Shown here one piece after another: positions 1 to 8,289 of a stretch of DNA of 37,152 bases. The DNA is from UBA10427 sp003500135. Lineage in GTDB: Bacteria > Bacteroidota > Bacteroidia > Cytophagales > Cyclobacteriaceae. Numbering within the stretch: the stretch's first letter is position 1; the number at the start of each line of letters is the position of its first letter. The stretch is taken from contig CAWZYQ010000020.1 in assembly GCA_963966275.1 (NCBI GenBank), positions 1 to 37,152 on the forward strand, in the 5' to 3' direction. Below the pieces are notes generated by a model. The model saw only the letters and a program-made list of their open reading frames with translations. It made no database searches and was not told where the DNA came from. The position numbers and the translations under genes are program-made.

Positions 1-2002
1 CGACAGTTGGATCTTCACATGCTGAACCGCCATCTTTGTAGAAGTAAATGTTGTCGACATAAACTTCCCCGGAACTTAACAGGTCAATGACAACTTGCTG
101 GATATTACTTTTACCACCCAAGCCATTATTTTCCAATTCGGTAAATGGGATGTCAAATTGCAACCAACTGCCCTGAACCATTTCCGGCGTCGAAGAAGGG
201 CTGACATTTATCAATGCTTCTGTTGGCCCGCTTCCAGGTATATCTACTAACTTCATTAGAAAGGCAGAGCTGCCGCCAACTTCATTTGGAAACCACAAGT
301 CGAAACGGAAATTGGTCATTCCAGCTGCTTCAGCGTCAATCTGGTTATCACCTCCTAGTTCAATTACTTGGAAATTGCCTCCATCACCTTCTGAGAAAGT
401 GTACTTTAAGGAGCTATTACCCGAAATCTGGACTTCTTCAAATGTCGCGGCGCCGTATTGATTAAAGCCTTCATTGGGTACATCGGTATAGCTGTCACTA
501 TAGATCGAGATGACATTTGAGGCTGGTTCCGTTGGATCCGGGGCAGGTGTTGTCGGTGGTATGGGTGGTCCACTACTTCCACTATTGTCATAGAAGTACA
601 TATTATCTACCAAGATGGTAGAAATTGTTGCATCAGACACAAATAATATTTGTGCAAGATTTGATGTGCTGCCTAATCCATCAAAATCAGCTAGGAGAAT
701 ATCGAGCCCAACCCACTTCCCGGTTTCAAGAGGGGGGCTATTAAATGTTATAGATCCACCGGTGTCATCATTGCCACCAAAGGCGCCATCTGCTCCGAAA
801 TCAACTAATTCAAGCTTAATAAAATCACCATCTTGAATAGAATCTTCAACCTGAATATCGATGTGTAAATGAGTCATTTCCGAGGCATCAACTGTCGGTT
901 GAGAGAATTGAGTGGCAACAAAGTTTAGATCTGTATACCTTATAATATTATCACCGTCGATGACTATATCGGCTCCACCTTTTGTGGTTTGGAAAGGTTC
1001 AAAGAAACCATTATAAAAGTCAACTGGTACGTTGGTATAAAAATCACTAAATATTGAAATGACATTGGCCGGATCTTTATCTGGTATTGGCGCATGCGTA
1101 AATTCACCCAGTGAAACGATAGTTAAGGAACCGGCCGCATCTTCTCCGGCTAATTTCCCTGTAATCTTTGCTGTTCCTTCGCCAATGACAGATACATTTC
1201 CCAACCCATCCACTTTTGCCACTGTGGTATCAGTTGAACTGAATGAAAAGAAGGATGCCGTTGTATTTACTGTTTGATCCGCTCCATTGGGCAAATTCAT
1301 GGTCTGACTAAGTCCTGTCAGTTCGGTGGTGATGCCGATATAAGTTCTTGAAATCACATCTTCACCATTTAATATTGCCGGTCTCGGGTGAGCAAGGGTA
1401 CCTAATTTTTCGTATTTTACAACGTCTAGCCAGATAGAATAACCTTTTCCATCTTCAGGCGCTGCTGCAATGACAAAAAGGCCCTTTTCCTGTGTAAGTT
1501 TGGAAGGGTCCGGAATTGGAATTATGTACTTATTCCATGAAGTACTTATTTTAATGCTCGCAGTCGTAGAAAACTTATCTTCTTCAAAATCATTCCCAAA
1601 ACCAATAAGATTTACTGTTCCCGATTTTGAGGCTTTTGCATAAAATGTTAAAGCATTATAACCAGTTAAATTTCGTCCGCCGAGGTCCCTAAAAACTCCT
1701 CCTGCATAAGAACCTTCGGGATCGCCTTCATTGGGCACATCAAATCTCATAGAGCTGGTACCAATGGTACCTTCATAACTTGTCTTATCATCCACACTGA
1801 ATGCTGTCACTTTCGAATCCCCAAATGCTGCATATTCCAATCCAGCACTGAATTCATCTATAAAAACTTCTGCAGTATTCGGAAAAGTGGCAGGTTCTAT
1901 ATCTTCATCTAACCTTTCGCAACCTAGTGCAAAAACCACTATTAGGATTCCAAATATTGCCTGAGGAAAAATTTGTTTATTTATGTTGCTTATTGCTTTC
2001 AT
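1..2002 (-). CDS. Surface lipoprotein with Ig-like and tandem carbohydrate-binding-like domains (3' end cut by window)
   Basis: The reading frame is open from the ATG at 2002 to the window edge (about 667 residues) and its C-terminus lies outside. A signal peptide ends in a lipobox (IVVFALGC, Cys28), so the protein should be lipid-anchored, probably on the outer surface. Residues about 30-165 look like a beta-sandwich binding module. Residues about 210-298 resemble a bacterial Ig-like (Big_2) domain. Two related modules follow at about 315-470 and 495-655. Each opens with NVISI(F/Y)SDxYT(N/D)V and closes with VDN(M/I)YFY, so they are an internal tandem repeat. From memory, modules of this style occur in surface glycan-binding proteins and laminarinases of marine Bacteroidota, which makes beta-glucan a guess at the ligand. 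The ATG overlaps the stop of the glycosidase gene by one base (TAATG), so the two are cotranscribed and probably coupled. No catalytic motif was seen. Confidence 0.8.
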   Translation of the reverse strand, partial: MKAISNINKQIFPQAIFGILIVVFALGCERLDEDIEPATFPNTAEVFIDEFSAGLEYAAFGDSKVTAFSVDDKTSYEGTIGTSSMRFDVPNEGDPEGSYAGGVFRDLGGRNLTGYNALTFYAKASKSGTVNLIGFGNDFEEDKFSTTASIKISTSWNKYIIPIPDPSKLTQEKGLFVIAAAPEDGKGYSIWLDVVKYEKLGTLAHPRPAILNGEDVISRTYIGITTELTGLSQTMNLPNGADQTVNTTASFFSFSSTDTTVAKVDGLGNVSVIGEGTAKITGKLAGEDAAGSLTIVSLGEFTHAPIPDKDPANVISIFSDFYTNVPVDFYNGFFEPFQTTKGGADIVIDGDNIIRYTDLNFVATQFSQPTVDASEMTHLHIDIQVEDSIQDGDFIKLELVDFGADGAFGGNDDTGGSITFNSPPLETGKWVGLDILLADFDGLGSTSNLAQILFVSDATISTILVDNMYFYDNSGSSGPPIPPTTPAPDPTEPASNVISIYSDSYTDVPNEGFNQYGAATFEEVQISGNSSLKYTFSEGDGGNFQVIELGGDNQIDAEAAGMTNFRFDLWFPNEVGGSSAFLMKLVDIPGSGPTEALINVSPSSTPEMVQGSWLQFDIPFTELENNGLGGKSNIQQVVIDLLSSGEVYVDNIYFYKDGGSACEDPTV

Positions 2003-5000
2003 TAGTTACCAATGTTAAAGTGTACATATGTCCTGATTTCCCATTCATTTCCGTTAGGGAATCCAACTGGACTGATAATGGGGTCCTCTGAGAACGGTTC
2101 TGCAGCATTTGGCAGATACCGTGGCGAATACTGATCCAGTGAACGCCATGTAAAGCGCATACCCAGTTGCGTACTTGGAAGTATAAACCAATCCTGCCTA
2201 CCCACTGTGGTTGAGAGATCGGCCATTAGCTGCAGTGGAAATGTGAGGTTGAAATCGCGATGATAGTCAAAGGGCCCCCAATCATTCACTTTTACATGCG
2301 AAGCCAGTTTCAGTTTTTTGTAAATAATCCGCAAATCACCACCGATGCGTTCAATGGTTCTGGGGTCAGAACCCCTTGCCTGGCCATTTCCGCCATAAAG
2401 ATTTGCTATGATCCCAAATTCAGGATTTAACTTTGAAACAATGCGTGCATATACCTCCCATAAATCAAGTGCAGGAGGGGCTCCATCTGCCGCAGTTGGC
2501 ACTCTTCCCGTACCCGGGAATATTATGTTTGCATCATGTGATGTAGGGTGATGTCTATAAACAAAACCCAGACTAGAGGCAAATTTTGCATCTTCAGACC
2601 TATCATTGTCCCATTCGTACATCCAGGTGCCAGGCGTAGGATCAAATGTAAGCAAAAGTTCTCCACCTACGGTCTCCCGGTTCTGAATCACAACGAAAGG
2701 ATCATCCTGTATATTTCTCAGTCTGCCGGGGCTGGTCACATCATTTGGCATGGGATCGACTAAAGGTTTTTGCCATAAGAAATTCGGGGCAATTTGAAAT
2801 TTGCCCAAGCTGTATGTTAATCCTGTTAGGACATTATTTTGATTTCCGCTACCACTTTCCCTAAGTTGCCAGCCGGTAAAGGTCTGGGTTTGATCTGCCC
2901 CACCCTGGGCTACAAGGCCCATGGAGGCGGCGGAAGCATACCAGTTAATCCGACCTGATGAATAAGACAGCTTTATTTTGCCGCCCCATGTATCTGTTGA
3001 TTTCACCTGGTCAACAAATATTTCATAATTTCCTTCTGTACCTTTTGCAATTTGAAATTCCCTGCCAACAAGAGGTTGACCTCCCCAGATACCTCCTACC
3101 TCAGCCTTCAGCTTGCCAATCTGTCTTTCTGCATACAAGGTGACCCTTCTGGTTCTGGGCTGTGGTACTGCTATTGAAGTTATAGTTTGCTTGCGTTCAT
3201 CAATATCTTCATGATAGATTCCGGTAATATTAAACTTACCAACCTCCCGACTGTATTTAATTAGCAGAGCCGGGTTGGCAGCCCACCACAATTCCGGTCC
3301 AAAAGCTATTTTTAAACCTTTCAATTTCTGCTTACCGGTAATCTCAAATCCGTTAGGCGCGAAGCCGTTATAGATATCGAGATTAGGTCCATAATTGGCT
3401 TCGGGGTACAAACCAAAGAAATCACCTTCGTAACCCCAGTGGTAGTGTCCCGTACGATAAAATCCTTCAAGAGTGAAAAGTTTATGGTCCCAAGTATAAT
3501 CCGCCTGGTACACCTGTATACGACCTAAAGAAGTTATGACTGCGTTTCCTGTAGCGGTTGTTACATCGACAGGCCGTCCCCTTCTTTCATAAAAAAGTTC
3601 ATTAATGGGGTTAGTTGCAACGTTTCCAAGAATGTTGAAAGAAACATTTGCCCTTACATTGTCTGCCGGTTTGGCTTCTACTCCAAAGAAAAACGACTCC
3701 ATATGGTCAAACCCTAATCTGTCCGGGTAGGTGACATTGTTTGGATCTGGTTCATCCGGTGTAGTAATGAGCGCTCCACCCGTGTAAAAGGTAGATATTT
3801 CGGCCCTCATTTCACTTACCCTGATTTTTCCACCCTGATCTGCCGAGAGCGCTGCTTTATCCCCCCTTGCTTTAATGACAGCATCCATTAATTGTATACC
3901 AGAGAAATATTCTTCCAGGCGTTCGGGTGATGCGCCTTGTGCATAAGGATTAAACTGATGGGCTTCTTTTAATGCGTAATATGCCGCGCGGGGATATAGC
4001 GTGTACAATCCCCTTGCATTGGTTTGTCCTTTTGCGCATATGCCAAACCATTCTTCATTCATGTTGTTTTCACCTTCCTGATAGTCGTTCTTGTACCCTC
4101 CATTGGACCAGGAGGCATTGGTGTCATGGATGTCAAGGTTTTTGGTTTGACCATATTTCCACCATCCGTCGCTAAACTGGAAGGTAAACCCACCGATAGA
4201 ATTGCCTGCTTTATTTAACCCTGCGGCATTTTCATAAATCTCTTTCCAGTTATTTAACATGTAGTAGGCCTGCGCCTTTTGGTCTTCACTACCTTCGATA
4301 GCATTATACGCATCAGCTCCAAATTCGGTAAAAAGAATGGGTTTGTTCAATTCGTTTTTTACACGTTGGAAAGCGTCACCAAAAGAAGCGCCCCGGTACA
4401 TGTTTGTGCCAAAGATGTCGATATCTTTGCATTCCTCTTTTATGATTTCCAGGAATAGTAGGTCTCCATTGCACATAGCCACAGGATGTGATGGATCAAT
4501 TTGTTTCATCGCAATGGTAGCTTCGTTAAAAAGCTTGTACATGGCTATTGCCCTTACCGTCGATTTCCGGTCTTCGATTGGAATATCTTCAGTTTCGGCT
4601 CCTTCCCAGAACAGGCCATAATTGTTTTCATTCCCAAGCAGGTAAAGCAGAAGGCCCGGAGTGTTTTTATAGGCATCCACCATTTTAGTTACTTCTGCAA
4701 TAAGTAATTCTTTTACTCTAGGATCGGAATACTCCGTGTTGGCCACCCATGCCCCGTCCAGGGTCAGTCCGTATCTTCCAAAGGAATGATTGAGCATGGT
4801 ATAAATCCCGTAATTCTCATATATATACCTAATCCACCTCGGTTGGATACCGGTATAAACCCTAATGGCATTTACCCCCATATTTTTGAGGAGTGACATT
4901 TCAGAATCCAAAGCCGCTCTGATAATATCGTCCGGCTGATTCCACAAGCTGTAGGAAAAATTCGTTCCGATTGGGAAATAATCCCAATTCATTCCGTTGA

Positions 5001-5136
5001 CCATGAAGTCATTTCCATCTACAGTTAGTCGCATACCGGTATTGTTCTGCCGAACATCTACCCGATTTCCTTGAGACCTTGCTGTAAAAGAGAAAGTAAG
5101 AAGGACGAATACTAATACCAAGTATGTGTTTTTCAT
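2002..5136 (-). CDS. Clan GH-A-type glycoside hydrolase fused to a beta-rich, outer-membrane-barrel-like C-terminal half
   Basis: I place the start at the ATG at 5136, giving 1044 residues, because a clean signal peptide (MKNTYLVLVFVLLTFSFTARSQ-like, residues 1-22) begins there; the frame is open to 5259 but that extension is not signal-like. Residues about 25-395 look like a (beta/alpha)8 glycosidase of clan GH-A. LLGNENN places a likely acid/base at Glu170, and FTEFGAD a likely nucleophile at Glu271, followed by a Trp-rich strand (FSDGWWKYG, about 321-329). Residues about 480-1044 are long, with alternating polar and hydrophobic residues, many aromatics and short turns. They end in a strand (TYVHFNIGN), as outer-membrane barrels do. 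No TonB plug is visible. It is first in an operon with the downstream lipoprotein. The GH family is uncertain: GH2-like TIM barrel or a beta-1,3-glucanase-type family are both possible. The barrel call is inference. Confidence 0.8.
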   Translation of the reverse strand: MKNTYLVLVFVLLTFSFTARSQGNRVDVRQNNTGMRLTVDGNDFMVNGMNWDYFPIGTNFSYSLWNQPDDIIRAALDSEMSLLKNMGVNAIRVYTGIQPRWIRYIYENYGIYTMLNHSFGRYGLTLDGAWVANTEYSDPRVKELLIAEVTKMVDAYKNTPGLLLYLLGNENNYGLFWEGAETEDIPIEDRKSTVRAIAMYKLFNEATIAMKQIDPSHPVAMCNGDLLFLEIIKEECKDIDIFGTNMYRGASFGDAFQRVKNELNKPILFTEFGADAYNAIEGSEDQKAQAYYMLNNWKEIYENAAGLNKAGNSIGGFTFQFSDGWWKYGQTKNLDIHDTNASWSNGGYKNDYQEGENNMNEEWFGICAKGQTNARGLYTLYPRAAYYALKEAHQFNPYAQGASPERLEEYFSGIQLMDAVIKARGDKAALSADQGGKIRVSEMRAEISTFYTGGALITTPDEPDPNNVTYPDRLGFDHMESFFFGVEAKPADNVRANVSFNILGNVATNPINELFYERRGRPVDVTTATGNAVITSLGRIQVYQADYTWDHKLFTLEGFYRTGHYHWGYEGDFFGLYPEANYGPNLDIYNGFAPNGFEITGKQKLKGLKIAFGPELWWAANPALLIKYSREVGKFNITGIYHEDIDERKQTITSIAVPQPRTRRVTLYAERQIGKLKAEVGGIWGGQPLVGREFQIAKGTEGNYEIFVDQVKSTDTWGGKIKLSYSSGRINWYASAASMGLVAQGGADQTQTFTGWQLRESGSGNQNNVLTGLTYSLGKFQIAPNFLWQKPLVDPMPNDVTSPGRLRNIQDDPFVVIQNRETVGGELLLTFDPTPGTWMYEWDNDRSEDAKFASSLGFVYRHHPTSHDANIIFPGTGRVPTAADGAPPALDLWEVYARIVSKLNPEFGIIANLYGGNGQARGSDPRTIERIGGDLRIIYKKLKLASHVKVNDWGPFDYHRDFNLTFPLQLMADLSTTVGRQDWFILPSTQLGMRFTWRSLDQYSPRYLPNAAEPFSEDPIISPVGFPNGNEWEIRTYVHFNIGN

Positions 5137-5382
5137 ATTCGTTTTTGGGTTTAGATTGAATAACTTGTATATAATAAAGTATGTAGTCGAATTCCCTGTT
5201 GTTTGTAAGTCATTAGTTTTTTGAATGAAACATTTGGGAATATCGTTTATGTTAGGCAATTACCCTAATATAGAACTACGTCAATTTTTATTCAATTACT
5301 ACTACATTATTGTCATAAACCCTTTTTAATTACCTTAAAATCTATATATTTACTTCACAGCACCTTATACAACTATATCTTA
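5137..5382. promoter_or_regulatory. Divergent intergenic region between glycosidase operon and regulator
   Basis: This 246-base AT-rich gap separates the two divergent genes and must hold both promoters. On the plus strand TATATTTA at 5345-5352 matches seven of eight positions of the Bacteroidota -7 element TAnnTTTG and lies about 30 bases before the regulator start. I found no perfect element on the minus strand and no convincing operator repeat. The regulator next door is the natural candidate to bind here, which is inference from gene order. Confidence 0.35.
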
Positions 5383-8211
5383 ATGTACATGAAATCCGCA
5401 TCTATTCTAATTTTTGTAGCCTTCATAAACTTTTGGCCGGGATTCGCCAAATCAGGAAAATATCCTATCAAAAACTTCACTCCTGGTGAGTACAAAGCGG
5501 GGATTCAGAACATTGATTTTGCGCAAAATAGAGATATGGCCCTTTTCGTTGCCAACAATTTAGGTGTTCTTTCATTTAACGGGAACAGGTGGAGTGTCCA
5601 TGCCTATAAAACGGGCAAAAAACAAAGGTCACTGGCTTTTGATGTGCATAGCAATAGATTGTATGTAGGTTCACAAGGAGACTTTGGATACTTTGAAAAA
5701 GACTGGAAATATGTAACATTAACCCATAAAATACCTTCGGATGCACCTGACTTTGATGAAGTATGGGATGTATATATAGATGATTCAAGAGTATACTTCT
5801 GCACATTTCAGGGTATATATGTGTATAATGGGGATACGATCTCGGTAATTCAGAAGCCTAATGGCTTTAACCGCTCTTTTCATTCAGGTAATCGCCTATT
5901 TACTCAATCCCCTGATGGTGAATTATTTGAAATTGAAGGCGATGAAATCACAAATACAATACGTCAAAATATAAAAGATCAGATAATTGCGAGTGTAGTG
6001 GAAAGGGATGAAGGGAATTTGATTTTTTACAATTCAGGTAAGATTGAATACTCTACCAATTATTTTGTTGCCGAAAAATTTCCCGAATTAGCAAAGGTTC
6101 TGGATGGAAAATTTGTAAATCATGTTTTACAACTTTCAGATGCCAGAATCGTCATTTCCACACAACGAGCCGGCCTCTACATTTTTGATGAACAAAATGG
6201 ATTAATAGAAAATATCACTACCAGAGATGGGTTGCTCTCCAATGCTTGTCTGAGATCTTATCAGGATTTTAACGGAAATTTATGGGTGGGAATGCAAAAC
6301 GGTATGGCCCAAATAAAAATTAATTCACCGCTAAAGCTTATTGATCAAAATGTTAATTTACAAGGTAGTGGATATGAAGCTTTCAATACTGGTGAAGGAA
6401 CCTATTATACAACATCGAACGGCATATATTTTTTGGGAAAAGAAGCTAATAATTGCACTTTTCTCAAAGGCACTGAAGGTCCGGCTTATGGATTGCAGGA
6501 GATAAACAATAAGCTCTATGCCGGACACCACACTGGTTTGTTTTTACTAGAAAATGGTTTAGCCAGGCGATGTGCTACTACAAATGGTCTTTGGGGGGTC
6601 AAAAGACTAATATCAAGCCCAGGATATGCAATTGGCGGCACTTATTCAGGTATCCATCTGTTTAAATTCAATAGGGATCAGGAACTGGAATCGGTTCAAA
6701 AGATTAGTGGTTTTAATGAATCAAGCAGATTTTTTGAAGAAGATAGAAATGGAAATATTTGGGTAGGTCAGTATTATAAAGGGTTATATCAACTTAAACT
6801 AAATAAAAGCTTTACAAAGGCTGCAATACAAAAAACACCTGAATCCTTTAAACTTGATATTGGAGATCATATTATATTAAGTCGTATAGATGATGAGCTT
6901 TTTTTAGGTACCGACAGAGGAATTTTTAAGATTGATCAGAGTATTGATGAAATAATAAAAGATGACCTTTTTTCTGATGTCGTTCAACAAAACTGGGTTT
7001 ATTTATTGGCACAGGACAATCAAAAAAACGTACATATTTTCACAGAAGAACATGTAGGTTATTTTAAACAAATCAGTGTCAATAATTATGTTTATATGCC
7101 ATCATCTTTATTTCAAATGCGTCAATCCTTTAATAATGACCTCTTAACTGTATCTAAGAATGTTGAAAAAGGTGTTTTTTTCAATGCCAATGAAGGGTTT
7201 ATTCTTTATAATGCTGATTTGGAGGAAAGGCTTACTGTTGATAAACAACCTATTATTAGTAAAATTTACAGCGTTGCTGAAGATAGTATTTTATACTCGA
7301 GATCCCCATTTCAAGGAAGGCCAGATAGTACTCTTGTTATTAAGGTCACTCAAGGAACGAAAATTATTAAGATTGAGGTAGAGTCTTTTAAGTTCAAAGA
7401 TGTAAATAACAGACAATTCAGATATTTTCTAAAAGGCTTCGATACTGGATATAGTGATTGGTCAAATGTAACCTTCAAAGAGTATACCAATCTCGAAACG
7501 GGCAAATACGAGTTTTATGTTCAAACCTCCAATTATCTTGGGGAAATCGTTACCAGCGATCCGGTTGTAATCGAGGTAAATCCACCATTTTTTAAAAGCT
7601 TTTATGCCAAAATCCTGTATACCATAATTTTCATAATTCTATTTGTTCTAATCTACAGACTTCAAAGGCAATACTATAAAAACAAGCAAATGAGAGCTGA
7701 GATTATGAAGCAGGAAGAGCTTGCCGAAAAACAGAAAGAAGTAAAAATATTAAAAGATGAAAAAATTCAAAGTGAGCTTAGGCATGTCAACAATTTGCTT
7801 GCTGCTTCAACCATGAACCTTGTGGTGAAAAATGAATTCATGGAAAATATAAAAGAAGAGATAAAGCAGATTAAATTGAATGGAAAGGTAAGTGAAACAC
7901 AGAGGTCTTTAGAACACATCGTAAAGGAAATTGATACTACTCTGAAATTGCAGGAAGACTGGAAGCAATTTGAGTATCATTTTGATAAGGTACATGGCGA
8001 TTTCCTATCACGTCTTACTAATGAATTTATAGATCTGACACCGGGAGAGCAAAAGTTATGTGCATTTCTAAGGTTAAAAATGGATACCAAGGAAATTGCC
8101 AATCTTATGGGGGTATCTCTTAGAGGTGTAGAAGTAGCCAGATATCGTTTGAGAAAGAAGCTTGGACTCCATAAACATCAAAATCTGTCTAAGTTTATTT
8201 TGGAATTCTAG
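5383..8211 (+). CDS. Membrane-anchored one-component regulator: beta-propeller sensor, Y_Y_Y domain, LuxR-type HTH
   Basis: The protein has 942 residues. An N-terminal signal or anchor segment covers residues 1-23 (Met1 or Met3 could be the start). A long periplasmic beta-propeller carries Reg_prop-like blades, with DFNGNLWVG near 295 and DRNGNIWVG near 455. A Y_Y_Y (three-tyrosine) domain lies at about 681-722. One transmembrane helix follows at about 744-762, then a coiled coil to about 860, then a LuxR/GerE-type helix-turn-helix at about 884-928 (LTPGEQKLCAF ... TKEIANLMGVS). No histidine kinase or receiver domain is present, so it is not a hybrid two-component system; ligand binding outside would have to act on DNA binding through the membrane and coiled coil. 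It is divergent from the glycosidase operon and probably controls it. Assignment of the domain architecture is firm; the ligand is unknown. Confidence 0.88.
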   Translation: MYMKSASILIFVAFINFWPGFAKSGKYPIKNFTPGEYKAGIQNIDFAQNRDMALFVANNLGVLSFNGNRWSVHAYKTGKKQRSLAFDVHSNRLYVGSQGDFGYFEKDWKYVTLTHKIPSDAPDFDEVWDVYIDDSRVYFCTFQGIYVYNGDTISVIQKPNGFNRSFHSGNRLFTQSPDGELFEIEGDEITNTIRQNIKDQIIASVVERDEGNLIFYNSGKIEYSTNYFVAEKFPELAKVLDGKFVNHVLQLSDARIVISTQRAGLYIFDEQNGLIENITTRDGLLSNACLRSYQDFNGNLWVGMQNGMAQIKINSPLKLIDQNVNLQGSGYEAFNTGEGTYYTTSNGIYFLGKEANNCTFLKGTEGPAYGLQEINNKLYAGHHTGLFLLENGLARRCATTNGLWGVKRLISSPGYAIGGTYSGIHLFKFNRDQELESVQKISGFNESSRFFEEDRNGNIWVGQYYKGLYQLKLNKSFTKAAIQKTPESFKLDIGDHIILSRIDDELFLGTDRGIFKIDQSIDEIIKDDLFSDVVQQNWVYLLAQDNQKNVHIFTEEHVGYFKQISVNNYVYMPSSLFQMRQSFNNDLLTVSKNVEKGVFFNANEGFILYNADLEERLTVDKQPIISKIYSVAEDSILYSRSPFQGRPDSTLVIKVTQGTKIIKIEVESFKFKDVNNRQFRYFLKGFDTGYSDWSNVTFKEYTNLETGKYEFYVQTSNYLGEIVTSDPVVIEVNPPFFKSFYAKILYTIIFIILFVLIYRLQRQYYKNKQMRAEIMKQEELAEKQKEVKILKDEKIQSELRHVNNLLAASTMNLVVKNEFMENIKEEIKQIKLNGKVSETQRSLEHIVKEIDTTLKLQEDWKQFEYHFDKVHGDFLSRLTNEFIDLTPGEQKLCAFLRLKMDTKEIANLMGVSLRGVEVARYRLRKKLGLHKHQNLSKFILEF

Positions 8212-8228
8212 TATTCTTTAGGGAATGA

Positions 8229-8245
8229 ATTGATAATCTATCAAT
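8229..8245 (+). repeat. Small AT-rich inverted repeat after the regulator gene
   Basis: Arms ATTGATA and TATCAAT flank a three-base loop, 17 bases after the regulator stop. A short T-rich stretch follows at about 8253-8257. It may be a weak terminator or an operator for the next gene; the stem is too AT-rich to be confident. Confidence 0.3.
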
Positions 8246-8289
8246 AAGAAGAATTTTTAACCACCCCATAAAAGACTAATTAAAATATC

